Notes under the pieces: model-generated
The model's input: the letters and a program-made list of their open reading frames with translations, nothing else
Databases searched by the model: none
What the model was told of the DNA's origin: nothing
Part shown: one piece after another, positions 14,001-33,850 of the stretch
Numbering within the stretch: position 1 is the stretch's first letter
How the letters are laid out: each line of letters starts with the position of its first letter
Made by a program: the position numbers and the translations under genes
NCBI RefSeq assembly: GCF_030936135.1
Contig: NC_082603.1
Coordinates: 25,448,880-25,512,879 of the forward strand
DNA from: Gavia stellata
Taxonomy: Eukaryota > Chordata > Aves > Gaviiformes > Gaviidae
Direction: 5' to 3'
Length of the DNA stretch: 64,000 nt

Positions 14001-17000
14001 AGAGCAAAATTTCCCTCTGCCCCCTCTCCCAGCAAACACAGCACCAGTTATAACACGCTTGCTGTTCCCCTTCTGCCCCTGAGGTACCCCAGGGGGAAGG
14101 CAGCCCACCGTGAGCCACCAGCAAATAACCTCCAGCTTAAGCAAGGCACAAGGCATGGGAATGTTTCAAACTAAGTCACCGTACTGAATTTTAGAGATAG
14201 CGGATGTTTGCGCTGTATGAGAGCTGTGACTCAAAGTGGACAGAGTGATGCACCTGAAGATAGCCACTCTTTCCACATCCCCCCAGCAACGTGGTCAGGA
14301 GGTGCCCAGAAACTATCTTTTCCCAAATAACCAGTAACTTCCAAACTAGGAAGCAAATATTTGCTCCCAGTACACCTCACCTGCATGGGAACAGCCTGAC
14401 CTTGCCAATCACCTCCTCATCCACCCCGATCCTAAAGCAGCAGAAGGCAAGGATGCATGCTGCTCTTCATCATCCATTTGGTGGGACTGTTTCAGAAGCC
14501 TTGTCCTTGCACCGCAGAGGGCTGTGGGCAGGTTTTAACAGCAAGGTGCTGTGTCCTGGCTCTGAAACCAGCAGCCTCATAGACCACTGTCTGAACACGC
14601 TCCTCGATCCCAAAAAGCTGGCTGCTGTCAAGCACACCTGAGGGGGGTTTAGCCAAAGAACCTGAATTTTACGTAGTGGGATGGGGTCCGTGAAGCTAAA
14701 GCAGACTGAGTCAAACTCAAGACAAGTAAGAGATGGAGAGAGCTCAAGGAAGGCGAGGCACCGCACACTTCCATGCCATCTAGGGGGCTCTGGAAAAGAT
14801 CCAAGGGGCTAAGCTCCACTCTGCACCATTTCAGAGGGCATAGCTTAAAAACACTCCAAACCCCACTGCTTGTTCTTGGGTCATCCTTGCAACCACCCGC
14901 TTTGCACCTGTCAGTGAGTAATATTTTCCACAGTGGGAAGCAAGTGAACAAAAGCAGCTCACCAGAAGCCACCAAGCTTACCATCACGCTTGGTCATGCA
15001 TTGGTCACAGTTCCTCTCCATCAAAACCTGCAGGAGCTTTTAAGGTCCAACCTCATCATGAGCCAAAGGGGCAGAAGAGCACACTTCATCATCCCACTCA
15101 CCACCTTTCAAAGCAGAACGTATGGCCTCAGTCTCTCCTCACCCATCCTTCAGTTTCCAGAATCTATCTGCTAACGCAACAGGTCGAGCAACGCAGCAGG
15201 AGCCACCGCAAGAGGAGGTGGCTGGGGACCACACCAGGCGCCGGAGCTCGCTGAGTGCACTAAAAGCCCCTGTCAACAATGCCAGGAGACCTCAGAGACA
15301 GTCATCCTGCTGAGACCCTCAGTCTCTCAGTCCGAGTCTTCAGAGAGCTCAGCCAACCTCAACAACTTCCCAATGCACCATAACAACATTTCTGAAGTGG
15401 AGTTTACAGCCTGATTTTTTCAACTTCCAGGCCAGATGCCCTGTATTTTAGCAAGTATGTCAAATGTGACTAGTCCACAGCTTATGGATGAAATAAGGCA
15501 GGCTTAAAAGAGGGGAGACTCAAGAGGGAGAAGATACTTCCCAACAGGCAAAAAATAAATATAACGTTAAGATTTATCTCAAAATGTAACAGACCCAGGA
15601 GACAAATAAAAAAGGAAACCATAAAATGCTTGCCCAACTCCTTTAGTTCTTACATCTACTATTTTACAGTAAAGTTTCATCTACTGTTTATAATTAAATA
15701 TATGGGTATATGTACATACAGATTTATTTGAAATTTATCTGTACAGTTTTTGACCCCAAAGAAATTTTAACTGAAAAAAAGAGCAACTATTGAAGAACGA
15801 ATAGCATCACCTCAGGCATAAAGGTCTCAGAGATGCTGCAACGTAAATAGGCGAAGGTTTCAGACTGTGGTATGCAGAATCATGCAAGGAAGGCAGCAAG
15901 ACCACACCACCTTACTGCTGCTTGCCTTCAGCTCCCCACGCAGGGCCCTGCAGCTCCAGGAATGTTTTAAAGACCTGTGGTTTGGAAATCAGTTGCAAAT
16001 CCCTGACCCAAAGCAGTCCACCAAGAACCAGAGGCAGCAGGACAAATACTGCACGGCGTTCCTGTCACTGTGCCTGCTCTGGCTGACTGGCTCAGCCCCA
16101 ACCTGGGCCACTTCACGTTCCCAGATGGTGGAAACACTGCGGAGGAGTTGCAGCAGACAACGTGGCAGCCTTACCTAGAGAGGACTTGGGAACTGGCTCT
16201 TCCTACAGACAGTGTGTTCGGACACCAAACTGCAACCAAAGACTACCCACTAACTGTCTCCTACCCCAGCACCCCTGCTCTTTCTACAGCAATCCCAAAC
16301 CCCAGATCCCAAAGGCACCTCTCCCATCCAAGATGCTCCACAGCTCTACCAAGCTCCTCCATGCCCCATGGATGCTCTTGTACCGAACAACCAAAGCTAC
16401 ACAGCATCCCCCAACTGGCCCTGCAGATTGCACGTTCAGGACCGTGTTACGCTACAGTGAGCTCAGGGCAAAGCCCAGCAGGTTTCCCAGAACAACCCCA
16501 TCCTCATCCTGGCCCAAGTCCTCCTGCAAAGCACAAAACAGCCTTTTTGCCATTTGCTAGAAAAAGATGAAGCTTGCTTGGAGTTTCTTGATCCATGAAA
16601 GGGTTATTTCCCTAGAGATGGGAAACAAAACAGAGAGATAAAAGGTCACTGAATTCCAGTGCTAAAAATCCAGCAGTCCAAACAGGTATCAGTACAGACC
16701 TTAAGAAGCTCCAAGAGCAGCAGGTCCAGGACATGGAACATGGCCCAGATTCCCAAGAGCCAGCAGACAACATGAGTGGGAGAAGGGGAAGGGGAGACTT
16801 GTATATGGGCAAACGGGATACCCTCAGTTTGCAATCACAGCCCCATACTAATCGTTTGGGCATAAAGGAGCTCTCAAACTCATTTAGGTCACGGTGCACC
16901 TCCCGAAACCCTAGAATCCACCCAGCAAATGCCATCACACTTTGTAATTAACCACTCAAAGCATGCACAAGGAGGGAAGGAAATTGCCTCCACTTATACA

Positions 17001-17559
17001 GCAAGGACCAAACAGCCCATGCTTTACTAGGGTAGAGGAAAGAGCATCACGACTGCAAAGCACCCAAACATCACATTCCCCTTAGGACCCATGCGGTGGG
17101 CACTCCTGGAAGAGGCCAAGCTGCCAGTGCCTCCAATAACCCTAAGGAAAATCAAGGCGATAAGCAACACTAGACATCCACCAACTGCGCTAAGAGGATG
17201 AAGCATTTCTCTGGAAACAATCGGGTTCTCTAATAACAGGGCTGCTGCAGCAGCGTGAAAGAGAGGGAGGAGGAGCAGGCGGGGAGAAAGGGACTAGCTG
17301 GATATTTATCCCATCCTCATCTTTGTGTTATCAGTACCCCGGTATCAGCATTGTTCAAAATGGCTGCTTATATGGTTGCCAGCAGCAACAACAAAATTGG
17401 TCCATCTGCTGGCATTCTCCCTAATCCATCTCAAACACTCGTCGTCTTTTTAAATGCACGCAGGGGAAAGAAGGAAAAAAAAAAGTCTGCCTTGTACAAA
17501 GAAACAGAATCCTCCTATAACAGAGCCTTTTAACTAGATTTTATGCCACCCCTGTTTCC

Positions 17560-17880
17560 AGGACACACAGACAAAAGTTAATTTTACGATAAAAGGACCA
17601 GTGTAAGGTGCTTTTTTGTTATGAGATCAGAAAGCAACTGGAATTTGAATTGTCTGCAGTGGCATGTATCTGACAAAGATTAATTTAAACAGATATTGTC
17701 TCTGAAACCAAAGTCCATTGAACAGTTTCACAGCCTATCAACCATGCGAAAGCGGTTCCTTCAGCAGCACTGCTGACTCCACCACTTTCTTTAAAAATGG
17801 CTTAACCTATTTCTTGTAAGATAAAAGGTCATATATAGTTCTATTTTACAAACCCATAATAGCCAAAGCCACACCAAGCG
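17560..17880. other. putative conserved non-coding element
   Basis: Unique AT-rich block ending just before a G9 run at about 17,907. It contains ACAAAGATTAATTTAAAC near 17,675 (TCF/LEF-like ACAAAG next to a TAATT core) and GTCCATTGAACAGT near 17,711 (SOX-like CATTGAA). Possible enhancer. No conservation data. Confidence 0.25.
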
Positions 17881-20800
17881 AGGACAATCAGGAGAAAATA
17901 ATAATGGGGGGGGGGGATTTCCTCCCCCTTCACAGACAGATGCTCGACACTTGCTGGGTATTTTTCAAAGTGCGCTGGTAGCGAGCGGCTGCAGTGTCGC
18001 CAAAATGTTTCAACATCCTTAGAATAGAATAAAAACCCCCAGGGCCTCTGCCGGTCGCTGGTGCAGGATGGAGGAGCCCACCCTGGGGTGGAGATGCTGC
18101 AGCAGGGCAGCTCTCAGCAAAGGGCATGGGATGCTTCTTCCACAGGGATATAAAGCCAGAAGGATGCGGGGAGGAGCAGCCAGGCTACCAGCTCCCTTGG
18201 TCCCTGGGCCAAGCAGGCAGGGGCAGGCAGGAGGGGAGAAATGCTGCTCCCCAGGCACTCGCTTGCCCCCCCGGCCCCTCTCTGAACACTGGGGTATTAT
18301 TTCTCCTTTTAATCACAAGAAACAGATCTGTGCATGCCATCGGCAGGCTGTGTGGACGGAGACAGCTGCTCAGACTTCAATGGGACACACACACAGAGAA
18401 AAAAAAGCTGCAGAAATCTAAATCCTGCAATTTCTTCCCTTTTTATTTCCAGTTTATATGGAGCACCGCAGGGAAAATGCTACCAGACAGTTTCAGAGCA
18501 TTTGATACAGCAATGGCCCAGCTTTGGGAAAAGAACGAAGGAGAAGCAAAATAAAAGATGACAGCCAAAAGCACTTTTAATATAGTTTCAGTACTTTCAA
18601 GAGAAAGCTTCTGTACACAGAGCAGCCAATGAACTGTTACCAAAATAAACACAACTGGCTTTAAAAAAAATTAAAAAATTCTTTCTGATGATAAAGAAAA
18701 ATCAAAAGAGATGAGAACCAGCAAGTGAGACAGAAAATACATTTATTTTTCATCCTCCAGACATCTTTTAATTTGGCATCCAAAGCCACTGTAGTTCATT
18801 AATGCAAGTTTTATTTATCTTGGGAACCCATTTGTTGCTCTGCCACCCCTTTGACAGGGCACTCATCTTCATCCAGGCAGCCACACACCCCCAGCCAGGG
18901 CACAGCACCTCCTGCGATCCCTGCCTTTAAAAACCACGTAACACCAATAACGAGTACCGGCTATTATCGGCATCCCAGGCAGTCACCCACATGCCGCCAT
19001 CAGCTGAAGGATGGAGGCCAGGGCTACTGGACGGCATCCGGAGCGGAGGCACAGCCTGTCCTGACCTTGCCAAGGTCCCAGACACCAAGTCTCCTGCGTT
19101 CCCATGGGGAATCCCTCCCTGCCAGCAGCTGTGGGGCACAGGCACCGTCTCCAGGTGCAAAGACAGCAGTCAGGCAGATACCATACCGCATCCCGCTGAG
19201 CGAACCTCAATAACAATTAGTGGCCCCTGGTCAAACAAGCTGGGTGGTGTAGGTGCAAGCAGCTCATTACGGGCATCCAGCGACAAGCGGGTCATCGCAA
19301 GGGGGATGCAGACCCCCCCTCTCCCATTTTAACGCGGGGCGACAGCAGCAGGACATTTGCAGGCAACAAGCTGGACCAATACATTCACATGCAACCTTTG
19401 CAAGCTGGCAAGCTGGCATCCCGGCAGATCTGCCTCCTAAGCACATTTGTGGCTTTGTTTTTAATGATGTGAAAAATGCAAAAAAAAAAAATCCCTGGCA
19501 ACGTGCACCTAGAATGCAACAAGTAAAAACCCAGGATTTTATTAATTTGTGTATTACTTCAAATGCACCATTTTACAAGGACTAACCCCAATCCTGCACA
19601 AAATCCTAAGCCGTAAGCTTGAGACAAAAAAGCAAATGCTCTTAAAACGCAGCACTAGAAAATCCATTTCGAGAGAAATGCGGTGGTGTCGTGCACAGGT
19701 GAATCCTTGGCATTTAATAAAACACACCCGCTGCACCAACCAAGTGGAATCTATTCATGTTTAAACATCAGGATTAAAAAAAAAAGCCTTTGAAAAATTG
19801 GATTTTTGCTCCTGGGAGATTTCATTGTAAAACGATGAAGATGCTTTCCCCACCACATCCCCCAAGAAGTGGTTTTGCAGGACCTGTGTCTCTCTGAGAT
19901 GTTATCAGGCCCTTTGCCAACTCCTGTTGCAAAGGCACAAGACGACAGGGGTCAAGCCTATACATCAGTCCCTACCCTTGTGAAAGCCAGGTCAAAAATT
20001 AAGCAGGTCTCAGTCCTGCTTTTCTGAGCGTGCAGAAGAGCATCTTCAGGGCCTCAGCAGCTCTGCCAAGAGACAGGGAGAGCTCCCCACCACCATTGCA
20101 CGTCCCGCCTCCAAATTGGCTCCATCCAAAAATGTAGACTTGTCTCACAGCACTTATTAACGAAGCCAAGGTTTGGTGTCATTGCGTTTTTGTTTTCATT
20201 GGAAAATGCATCCATTTCTATTGATGCTGGTGCCAAAGAAAGCCAAGACTTAGCAGAGGCAGGAACTAGTCACTCGGAGCTGCTTTCCTCCTCTCTTCTC
20301 ATGCCCAGAAGACCAGGAGTATGACATTCCCATGACATAACCTCTTCAAGACAGCATCCAATGTAAAGTAGGACATATTAGAAATTCATTTTAATACCCT
20401 CAAGATAGCTATTCCACACCTCCAGCTCCTTGCAAAATCAAGTCATCCACGCCAGCCACAGATAGGGAGATCAAAGGGGAAACACAGGTTCAACCATCAC
20501 CTGCTCCTGCTGAGCAAAGCCAGGAGAGGACCCCAGCACCCACCTTCCCAGGTCCCCCGCAAATCTCACCCACGGCCCCACCAGAAGAAACAAGCAGTGT
20601 GAAGAGACGGGGGAGCAAGTGAAGGCTCCTTCCCCACCACCTCACCCAGGATGTTACGCAAGGTTTGCTCCTCAGAGCCCGGCCAGAGGAACAGAAATCA
20701 ATGCCTCACACCCCCGGGGAGAAACAGCAACACCCCTACATCTCCAGAAGAAAAGTCACCCGCTTTAAGCATGAAGCATCGTCATGCACCAACAAGCCTT

Positions 20801-21279
20801 GGCCTCTTGCTGAAAATCCATGGGCTCTGCTGCCTTGAGAGGGCGAGGAGATGCTGCTCCTCCCAAAATCCCCACTCAGCTCCTCATCTGCACGAGCTAC
20901 TCCGGCCTCAAGGGCAGGGGGGGCAATGCAAAACTTGCACCACTGCTCAACACAGAGCTCTCCATGTAACCTAAATGCAAAACCCCTAAAATTTAAACAC
21001 AGACACAAGGTTGGCCACACCGTTCATCTGAGCTAACCCCAGACAGAAATAGGTCTCCCACTGGGAAAGGGGAGCAAGACATAACCCCAAAACCATCAAA
21101 GACTCACCCCCCCCCCCATGGACCAGGTCCTCCTCCAGGGCTAGGTTCATGTATATGCCAAGGAAACACGTAAGCCCACGAACTCTCTCTTCCACTCTAA
21201 TGCTACCAAGATTACTTTTTTTAATATATATATTTCCAAAGAAACTTAAAAGCTGACACACCACAAGAGACGATTCACA

Positions 21280-22265
21280 GCTGAATGTGACTTAACAGAG
21301 GAATCGGATAGACGAGCTCATTTAAGTTCTCCAAAAGTCCTATCTGAAGTTAGAGGGACTAATCATAAAACATCTAACATCAAAGTGAGCGTCAAATAAC
21401 AGCAAAGCACATTCTGAAGCTTTGCGAGAGGGAAACAAAGCACGCAGGCACATGTGGTTTATGTTACTGCAGTTTTAGCACAGTTAAATATTTCCTAAAA
21501 GATTCCCTCTAGATGTAAGCAAAATTAAAATCTGCTGCAAATGACTCGAGTGCTGGAAGCAGAGAAAGACGGTGTCTCACCTGGGCTAAGCTTTATAAAA
21601 GCATAGGTAAGCTGAGAACAAATTCCTATCGCCTGCTCAAGCCAGAAACCAGGACTTGTCACACTTTCTCTCTAAAAAACGCTTCAAGCCTATTTATTCC
21701 TAAAGCCAAAACTAAATATTTAATTTCTTGTGCTTTATTTTTCAGGTCTCTAGCCTCTTTAAACTAGCTTCGTTTTCCCTGGAGTAATTAACCACCCAGT
21801 TAAAAAGACATCCCAGCTTCACAGGGTCTGTTTATACTCTTAAAAAAGAATCTAAAGCCAATAAATAAATCTACTAAAAAAAGTTAAAATTCCAGCTGTC
21901 AAAGTTTTCCTAGCTCTCCCTGCATGACCAGCAAGAAACTCTGGTGGTTTTCATCATCTCCAATTCCAGTTTCTGTAAAACAGTCCAGAACACGCTCAAG
22001 AAATATCTCACCTATGAGGGAGCAGCAAGGAACAGATCGTAAGTTTTAATGCCTAATAATCCCTCCTTTTAATTATATATGTTAAGAAAAAAATAATTAG
22101 AAATGTAAAGGGCTTAATGTATATGTAAAGTGTTCAACAATTTCCATCAGATAGGGCTAATGAACCCTGCCAGCCCATTTTATGTGGTTTAAAGTATTTT
22201 AATATACATGGTAGGATAAAGTAATCTACCCATAAAGAAAAATAAGGTAACAATTAATTAGCAAA
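21280..22265. other. putative conserved non-coding element cluster (AT-rich)
   Basis: Nearly 1 kb of AT-rich, non-repetitive intron with many homeodomain cores: AGTAATTAACC near 21,784, TTTTAATTATATATG near 22,068, and AACAATTAATTAGC near 22,250. The block starts and ends abruptly against CpG-poor but GC-richer flanks. It resembles a multi-part enhancer. Role and conservation are inferred. Confidence 0.3.
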
Positions 22266-23514
22266 TTGGAAACATGTTGTACAACATCTGCCCCACCCAA
22301 AAACTAAGAGGATACAGAAAACCTGAACTCCCTTAGCAGCAGCCTGACATGGGACACCTGGTTTCAACGTGAAAAAAATACGTCGCATGACCCATGGCAT
22401 TCCTTCCAAACCTGCTCCTACTGGATACAAGGCTGAAACCTGGACCCCGGAGGAGACCGATCTTGACACAAAACAAAAGCAACCGCAACCGGCCCTAGAG
22501 AGCCCTGAAGTGTTTTCCCCAAAATAAACAACTCTATAAAGCAGCACACCACCTAGACTTTTACAAACAACTGGATACAAATTTAGACTCTGCCCTGTAC
22601 CACGTCACAGGGGAGGGAAACCAAACACTTGCCTAAAAGCAAGCTTTTTTAGGGGAAAAAAAAAAAATCTAAAAAAACTAAAGGTTTTTTTCAGAAAAAA
22701 CCCTAAAAGTAGTTTCAACCACGTTAAGAGCATAGGAACCCATCGGTATTTTTACCTCTGAAGCTGCATTTCAACAGTCATCATTACAAATATACACTGA
22801 AATACACAAATATACACAGAAGCTGAAAACCATGGGGTAACAAAAAGCTTCCAAATCAAAACCTCCTCCAATTAAAATGCCAAAGGCATTTACGGGTATT
22901 ATTTACAGGTATCAGGCCTATCTTAACCTCTGCCCAGGCAGAAGGCTGTGGAAGCAGGGTCAGAAAATCCCCCGTGCCTGGATGTCCAGCTTAATCATGG
23001 GACTAGGAACCACGGGAAGGCACCCAGGACTGACCTGCAAAGCATCAGATAAAATAGTCAGGATTAATTGCAAGTTCAAAAAAACCAGGCTCCCTCTGAG
23101 TGTTTACAAAGCCAGTGCATTTTAAAGCCCTGCTTCGCTGTTGTTCTAACAGCAAAAGTAAATCCTGCCTATGTACTTACGGCTGGACTGCATACCTCCC
23201 ATCAGGGCACAAAGGCGTATCTGTGGGTAAGGAGCCATAGGCAGCACACACCATATAGGCTCCTAAGGGGTTGGTTACAGCGCAAAGACCACCAGAAAGC
23301 TCGACGCTTCAGAAAAAGGAGAATTCCCACCTAAAATTGCCACGGACACTCGCCCACCCATCGGCAGCCACGACAACTCGAGGGCAAACCGTATTATACC
23401 GGACCGGGGAGCGCAGGCGAGAAACGCGAATTTGTTCTGCTGGATCACAGCCTACTGTCAAAATCCACCAAAGGGCTTTTCTCTCTCCAAGAACCCAAGA
23501 GATAATGGCGTAAA

Positions 23515-23690
23515 AACTTTTGTTCATAAATATTTATGCGAGTGAACTTGTTAAAAATTAACCGCCGTCATTAAAGGTTTTGTATCCTCTAGGATTCCCA
23601 GCATGCAGTGCAGTTGCATGCTTTATATTAAGCCTGGCATTTCTGCATTCCTTTCCTGCATGCTTTTGTCATTTGTCTAAAAATTAAAAG
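23515..23690. other. putative conserved enhancer
   Basis: Compact AT-rich block holding CATAAATATTTATG near 23,525, which is a near-perfect palindrome. It also has ACCGCCGTCATTAAAGG and paired GCATGC words around 23,602 and 23,616. Sharp boundaries and the lack of repeats suggest constrained sequence. Unverified. Confidence 0.3.
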
Positions 23691-25259
23691 GAAAAAAAAA
23701 ACCCACACACCACACACACACAAAGACAGGATCTGTACACATAATAATAAAGCAGTTTTTAAGAAGACAAAGATGCCTGTGTTCAACATCCAAGATCTTT
23801 CTTTGAGCAGAAAAAAAAAACATCAATTTAATGACTCCAGTGAGATCAGGGTTTAAGCCTCGTTTAAGTTTTACTAAGCATGAAGGAATTATTGGTTGAT
23901 AATGTGGCATATACGGGGTTTTTTCAGACCTGCTAGCTTTGTAAGCACGAGGGAGCTGGAGCCCAAAGCAGTTTGTCCCCGTGAGTACAACCCTCACCCC
24001 TCCACACCATCTTCCACCTCCAGAAGACCATTCCTCTTGGATTTTGGCTTTCAATTTTTCAAAGAGATTTTTTCCAACCACAGGGAGAAGGAAATTCACG
24101 TCCCTACAATTCTTATTTTTTTCACAGGTCTGAGTCAGAAACACGACTGTACAAACATCTGATCTTTATTACAGCAAATCTCAACTGTGCAAACCTCAGG
24201 TCGCAACGCCGGGAGCTGGCGGTGTCCATTAAAGAGATCCTCAGAGGGGAACAGTAGTTTTGATTTAGCGCTGGTGAGCATCAAGTAAGCCAGTGTTGGG
24301 GCTTTATTTTTTTCCAAGACATAATGGTTCCCATATAAGCCGACAACCGAGTTCCTATCTTAATTGCAAACACACACAGGCAGCCACAAAGTGTTTATGT
24401 CTCCGGTGGCTGGAGCTCTTCCACCTCACCTCTAGCAGCATCCGCAAGATGGATGTGGAAAGTTGGCAGAGGACATCTCAGCTATGCCTCCCGTCCGCCC
24501 CGGATAAAAACGCAGCCCTTCACAGCCTTTTGTTTGATGTAAATCTTCCTCCTCCGTCTCGGGGCTGCAAGGCACTGCTGTGACAGGGCTGCTCTGGGGA
24601 CAAAACCAGAGGCGTCCGACCCCGCATCACCCACCCACTGCCATCCAAAGATGAGCCGCACTACAGCCAAGATCTGAACCCCCCACACTCCGAAGGCAAA
24701 CTCCCACGGCGAGCATCCCACACGCCCCTTTCGGGCTGTGAAAACCAGAGATAAATCACCTCGACTTTGCGGCAAGCGCTTCCAGAACATGCTGCTTCAT
24801 CTAAAAAGCTGACGGTTCGGAGGACAATGGGCACAAGCTCTGATTTCAAAGCTGGGGAGATGGTTTAGACTTGTCAGGGGACATGAAATGCCAGAGCTGG
24901 GACCGTCCTCCCCGTCCTCTGGCTCGCCCAAAGCAGCAGTGGGAAGCGCAGGGAGATGGGGCACGCGTGATGCTGGATGCCAACGCTGGACGTCACTTTG
25001 GGATGGGACCGCTCTGCGTGTCCTGCACGCACCTGACGCCAGCGCTCACCCAGATCCTTCACAGCATTCACTGAAACCTCGTCAGAGCCACGTTTCAAAG
25101 GGAAATAAATGAAAAAGCTCATTAAAAAAGAAAATTCCTTTGTACAGAACCAGCCCTGGTTTTAGACAACCGTTACTCCATCTCCCACTCCGGTTGCTCG
25201 CTGCATCCACACCTCACTGGGCAGGTCAATAAAGCATCGCCCACAGTAAGCTATTATTT

Positions 25260-25860
25260 CCCCCCCCCTCCTAATTTTAAAGTTCCTGCAGAGCTACTCC
25301 TCTCCTTCTAAAAAAATGATTTGCTTTTGAGTTTTAAACAGACTTAGAATAATTAACGATCTTAACACAGCCCTTAGAAAATATTAATCCACCCCAAAAA
25401 AAGGGCATAATAATATCCTCAGAAAAAAACCTTTTGTGCTACAGGAATTTTCACTGCATATCCTCAGAGGTGGAAGGAGAATTCTTCTGCTGTCTCCTAT
25501 TTTCAGGTCTCGAATGGAAAATGTTTTGATAGCGCTCTTCTGAATGTAAACTGTACCAAATGGGATTTTTTTTTTTTTCTTCTAAGCTGTTTTTTCCCCC
25601 AAAAGGAAGGAGGGCTCTTTAAATAAACACAGCCAAACTAACCGTTCCTTACAACAAAAACCACCCTCCCTTCATTCAAGCCATACCCTGGCACAAAATG
25701 AATTTACATTTCGCATTTGCAAAACAAATTCTAGCCTAATGTTATTTTAATGGGAACACGCATTTCAATCACTTCCAATAACAACCAGGAGCCGATTCTT
25801 TTATGTAAAACACTACAATTTGTTTCTCTTTAAATATCTACAGCTATAAGGCGATTTCGG
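25260..25860. other. AT-rich intronic block next to the ZSWIM5 promoter region
   Basis: AT-rich segment with homopolymer runs (C8 near 25,261, T12 near 25,567). It contains AATAATTAACGATC near 25,346 and a MEF2/TATA-like CTTTAAATATC near 25,828. It lies about 1.5-2 kb downstream of the ZSWIM5 start codon in gene orientation, so it may be a proximal intronic enhancer. Nothing coding was seen. Confidence 0.25.
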
Positions 25861-26279
25861 ACGGGGACAGGGACTGGAAGGACGGGGGAAGAGGAACATT
25901 TCCTCTCCGACAATCCCCCTCCGCCAGCGCACACAAAAGCCACCTGCCCATGGAGAGAAAACACGATGCCATTATTCTCACCATCATTCCCACGGCCCCT
26001 TCGTCACCGAACGAGAGCAGGAAGGCCGCGCACATCCCCCCCCGAAACGCGCACCGCACCAGGTCACCGGCGGTGGTACCCACCGGCCCACCCCACTTGT
26101 CACCCCAAGGCGGCCTCGCCGAAGGTGCCCGTGCAGGGGGCAGGGAAGGTGGGGGGCAGAGGCCCCCCTAGAGATTTTCCAAGGGGGGAAAGCTCCTGAT
26201 GGAGACAAAGGCAAACGCTGAGAGCTGCTGGAGAGAGGCGTTATGTTTATAAACCCATCTCCCGGTGGAAGGGACAGGA

Positions 26280-33141
<6,862 letters not shown>

Positions 33142-33835
33142 CTGATTGGCTGGGAGGTTACAATGCCACACGGCTGATTGGCTGAGAGGTTACAATGCCC
33201 CATGACTGATTGGCTGGGAGGTTACAATGCCACACGGCTGATTGGCTGAGAGGTTACAATGCCCCATGACTGATTGGCTGGGAGGTTACAATGCCACATG
33301 GCTGATTGGCTGAGAGGTTACAATGCCACATGGCTGATTGGCTGGGAGGTTACAATGCCCCATGGCTGATTGGCTGGGAGGTTAAAATGCCACATGGCTG
33401 ATTGGCTGAGAGGTTACAATGCCCCATGGCTGATTGGCTGGGAGGTTACAATGCCCCATGGCTGATTGGCTGGGAGGTTACAATGCCACATGGCTGATTG
33501 GCTGAGAGGTTACAATGCCCCATGGCTGATTGGCTGGGAGGTTACAATGCCACATGGCTGATTGGCTGAGAGGTTACAATGCCCCATGACTGATTGGCTG
33601 GGAGGTTACAATGCCACATGGCTGATTGGCTGAGAGGTTACAATGCCCCATGGCTGATTGGCTGGGAGGTTACAATGCCACATGGCTGATTGGCTGAGAG
33701 GTTACAATGCCCCATGGCTGATTGGCTGGGAGGTTACAATGCCACATGGCTGATTGGCTGGTTGGCTACATCATTGGATGCTAGTTGGCTGTGTGGCCTT
33801 ATTACTGCATGCTGATTGGCTGGGTGGCTGGGGGG
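33142..33835. repeat. 32-bp minisatellite with an NF-Y (CCAAT) site in every unit
   Basis: Units begin at 33,142 and then at exactly every 32 bp to 33,750. This gives 20 unit starts over 608 bp without a single length change. A diverged tail has one further full site at 33,812. Each unit begins with CTGATTGGCTG, whose reverse complement CAGCCAATCAG is the textbook NF-Y consensus. It continues with G(G/A)GAGGTTACAATG and then CC(A/C)CATGG. Units mostly alternate between a GGGAGG/CCACATGG type and a GAGAGG/CCCCATGG type, giving a 64-bp higher-order dimer. The ATTGG core is unchanged in all copies, while other positions vary. It may be a neutral VNTR or an amplified enhancer/promoter element. 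Confidence 0.97.
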
Positions 33836-33837
33836 GG

Positions 33838-33850
33838 ACCCTAATAAAAC
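33838..33850 (+). promoter_or_regulatory. TATA-like element next to the CCAAT array
   Basis: CCCTAATAAAACC directly follows the last CCAAT unit and a G8 run. It could serve as a TATA-like box for rightward transcription starting near 33,870. It is equally a chance AATAAA word. No rightward gene begins here that I can recognise. Confidence 0.2.
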
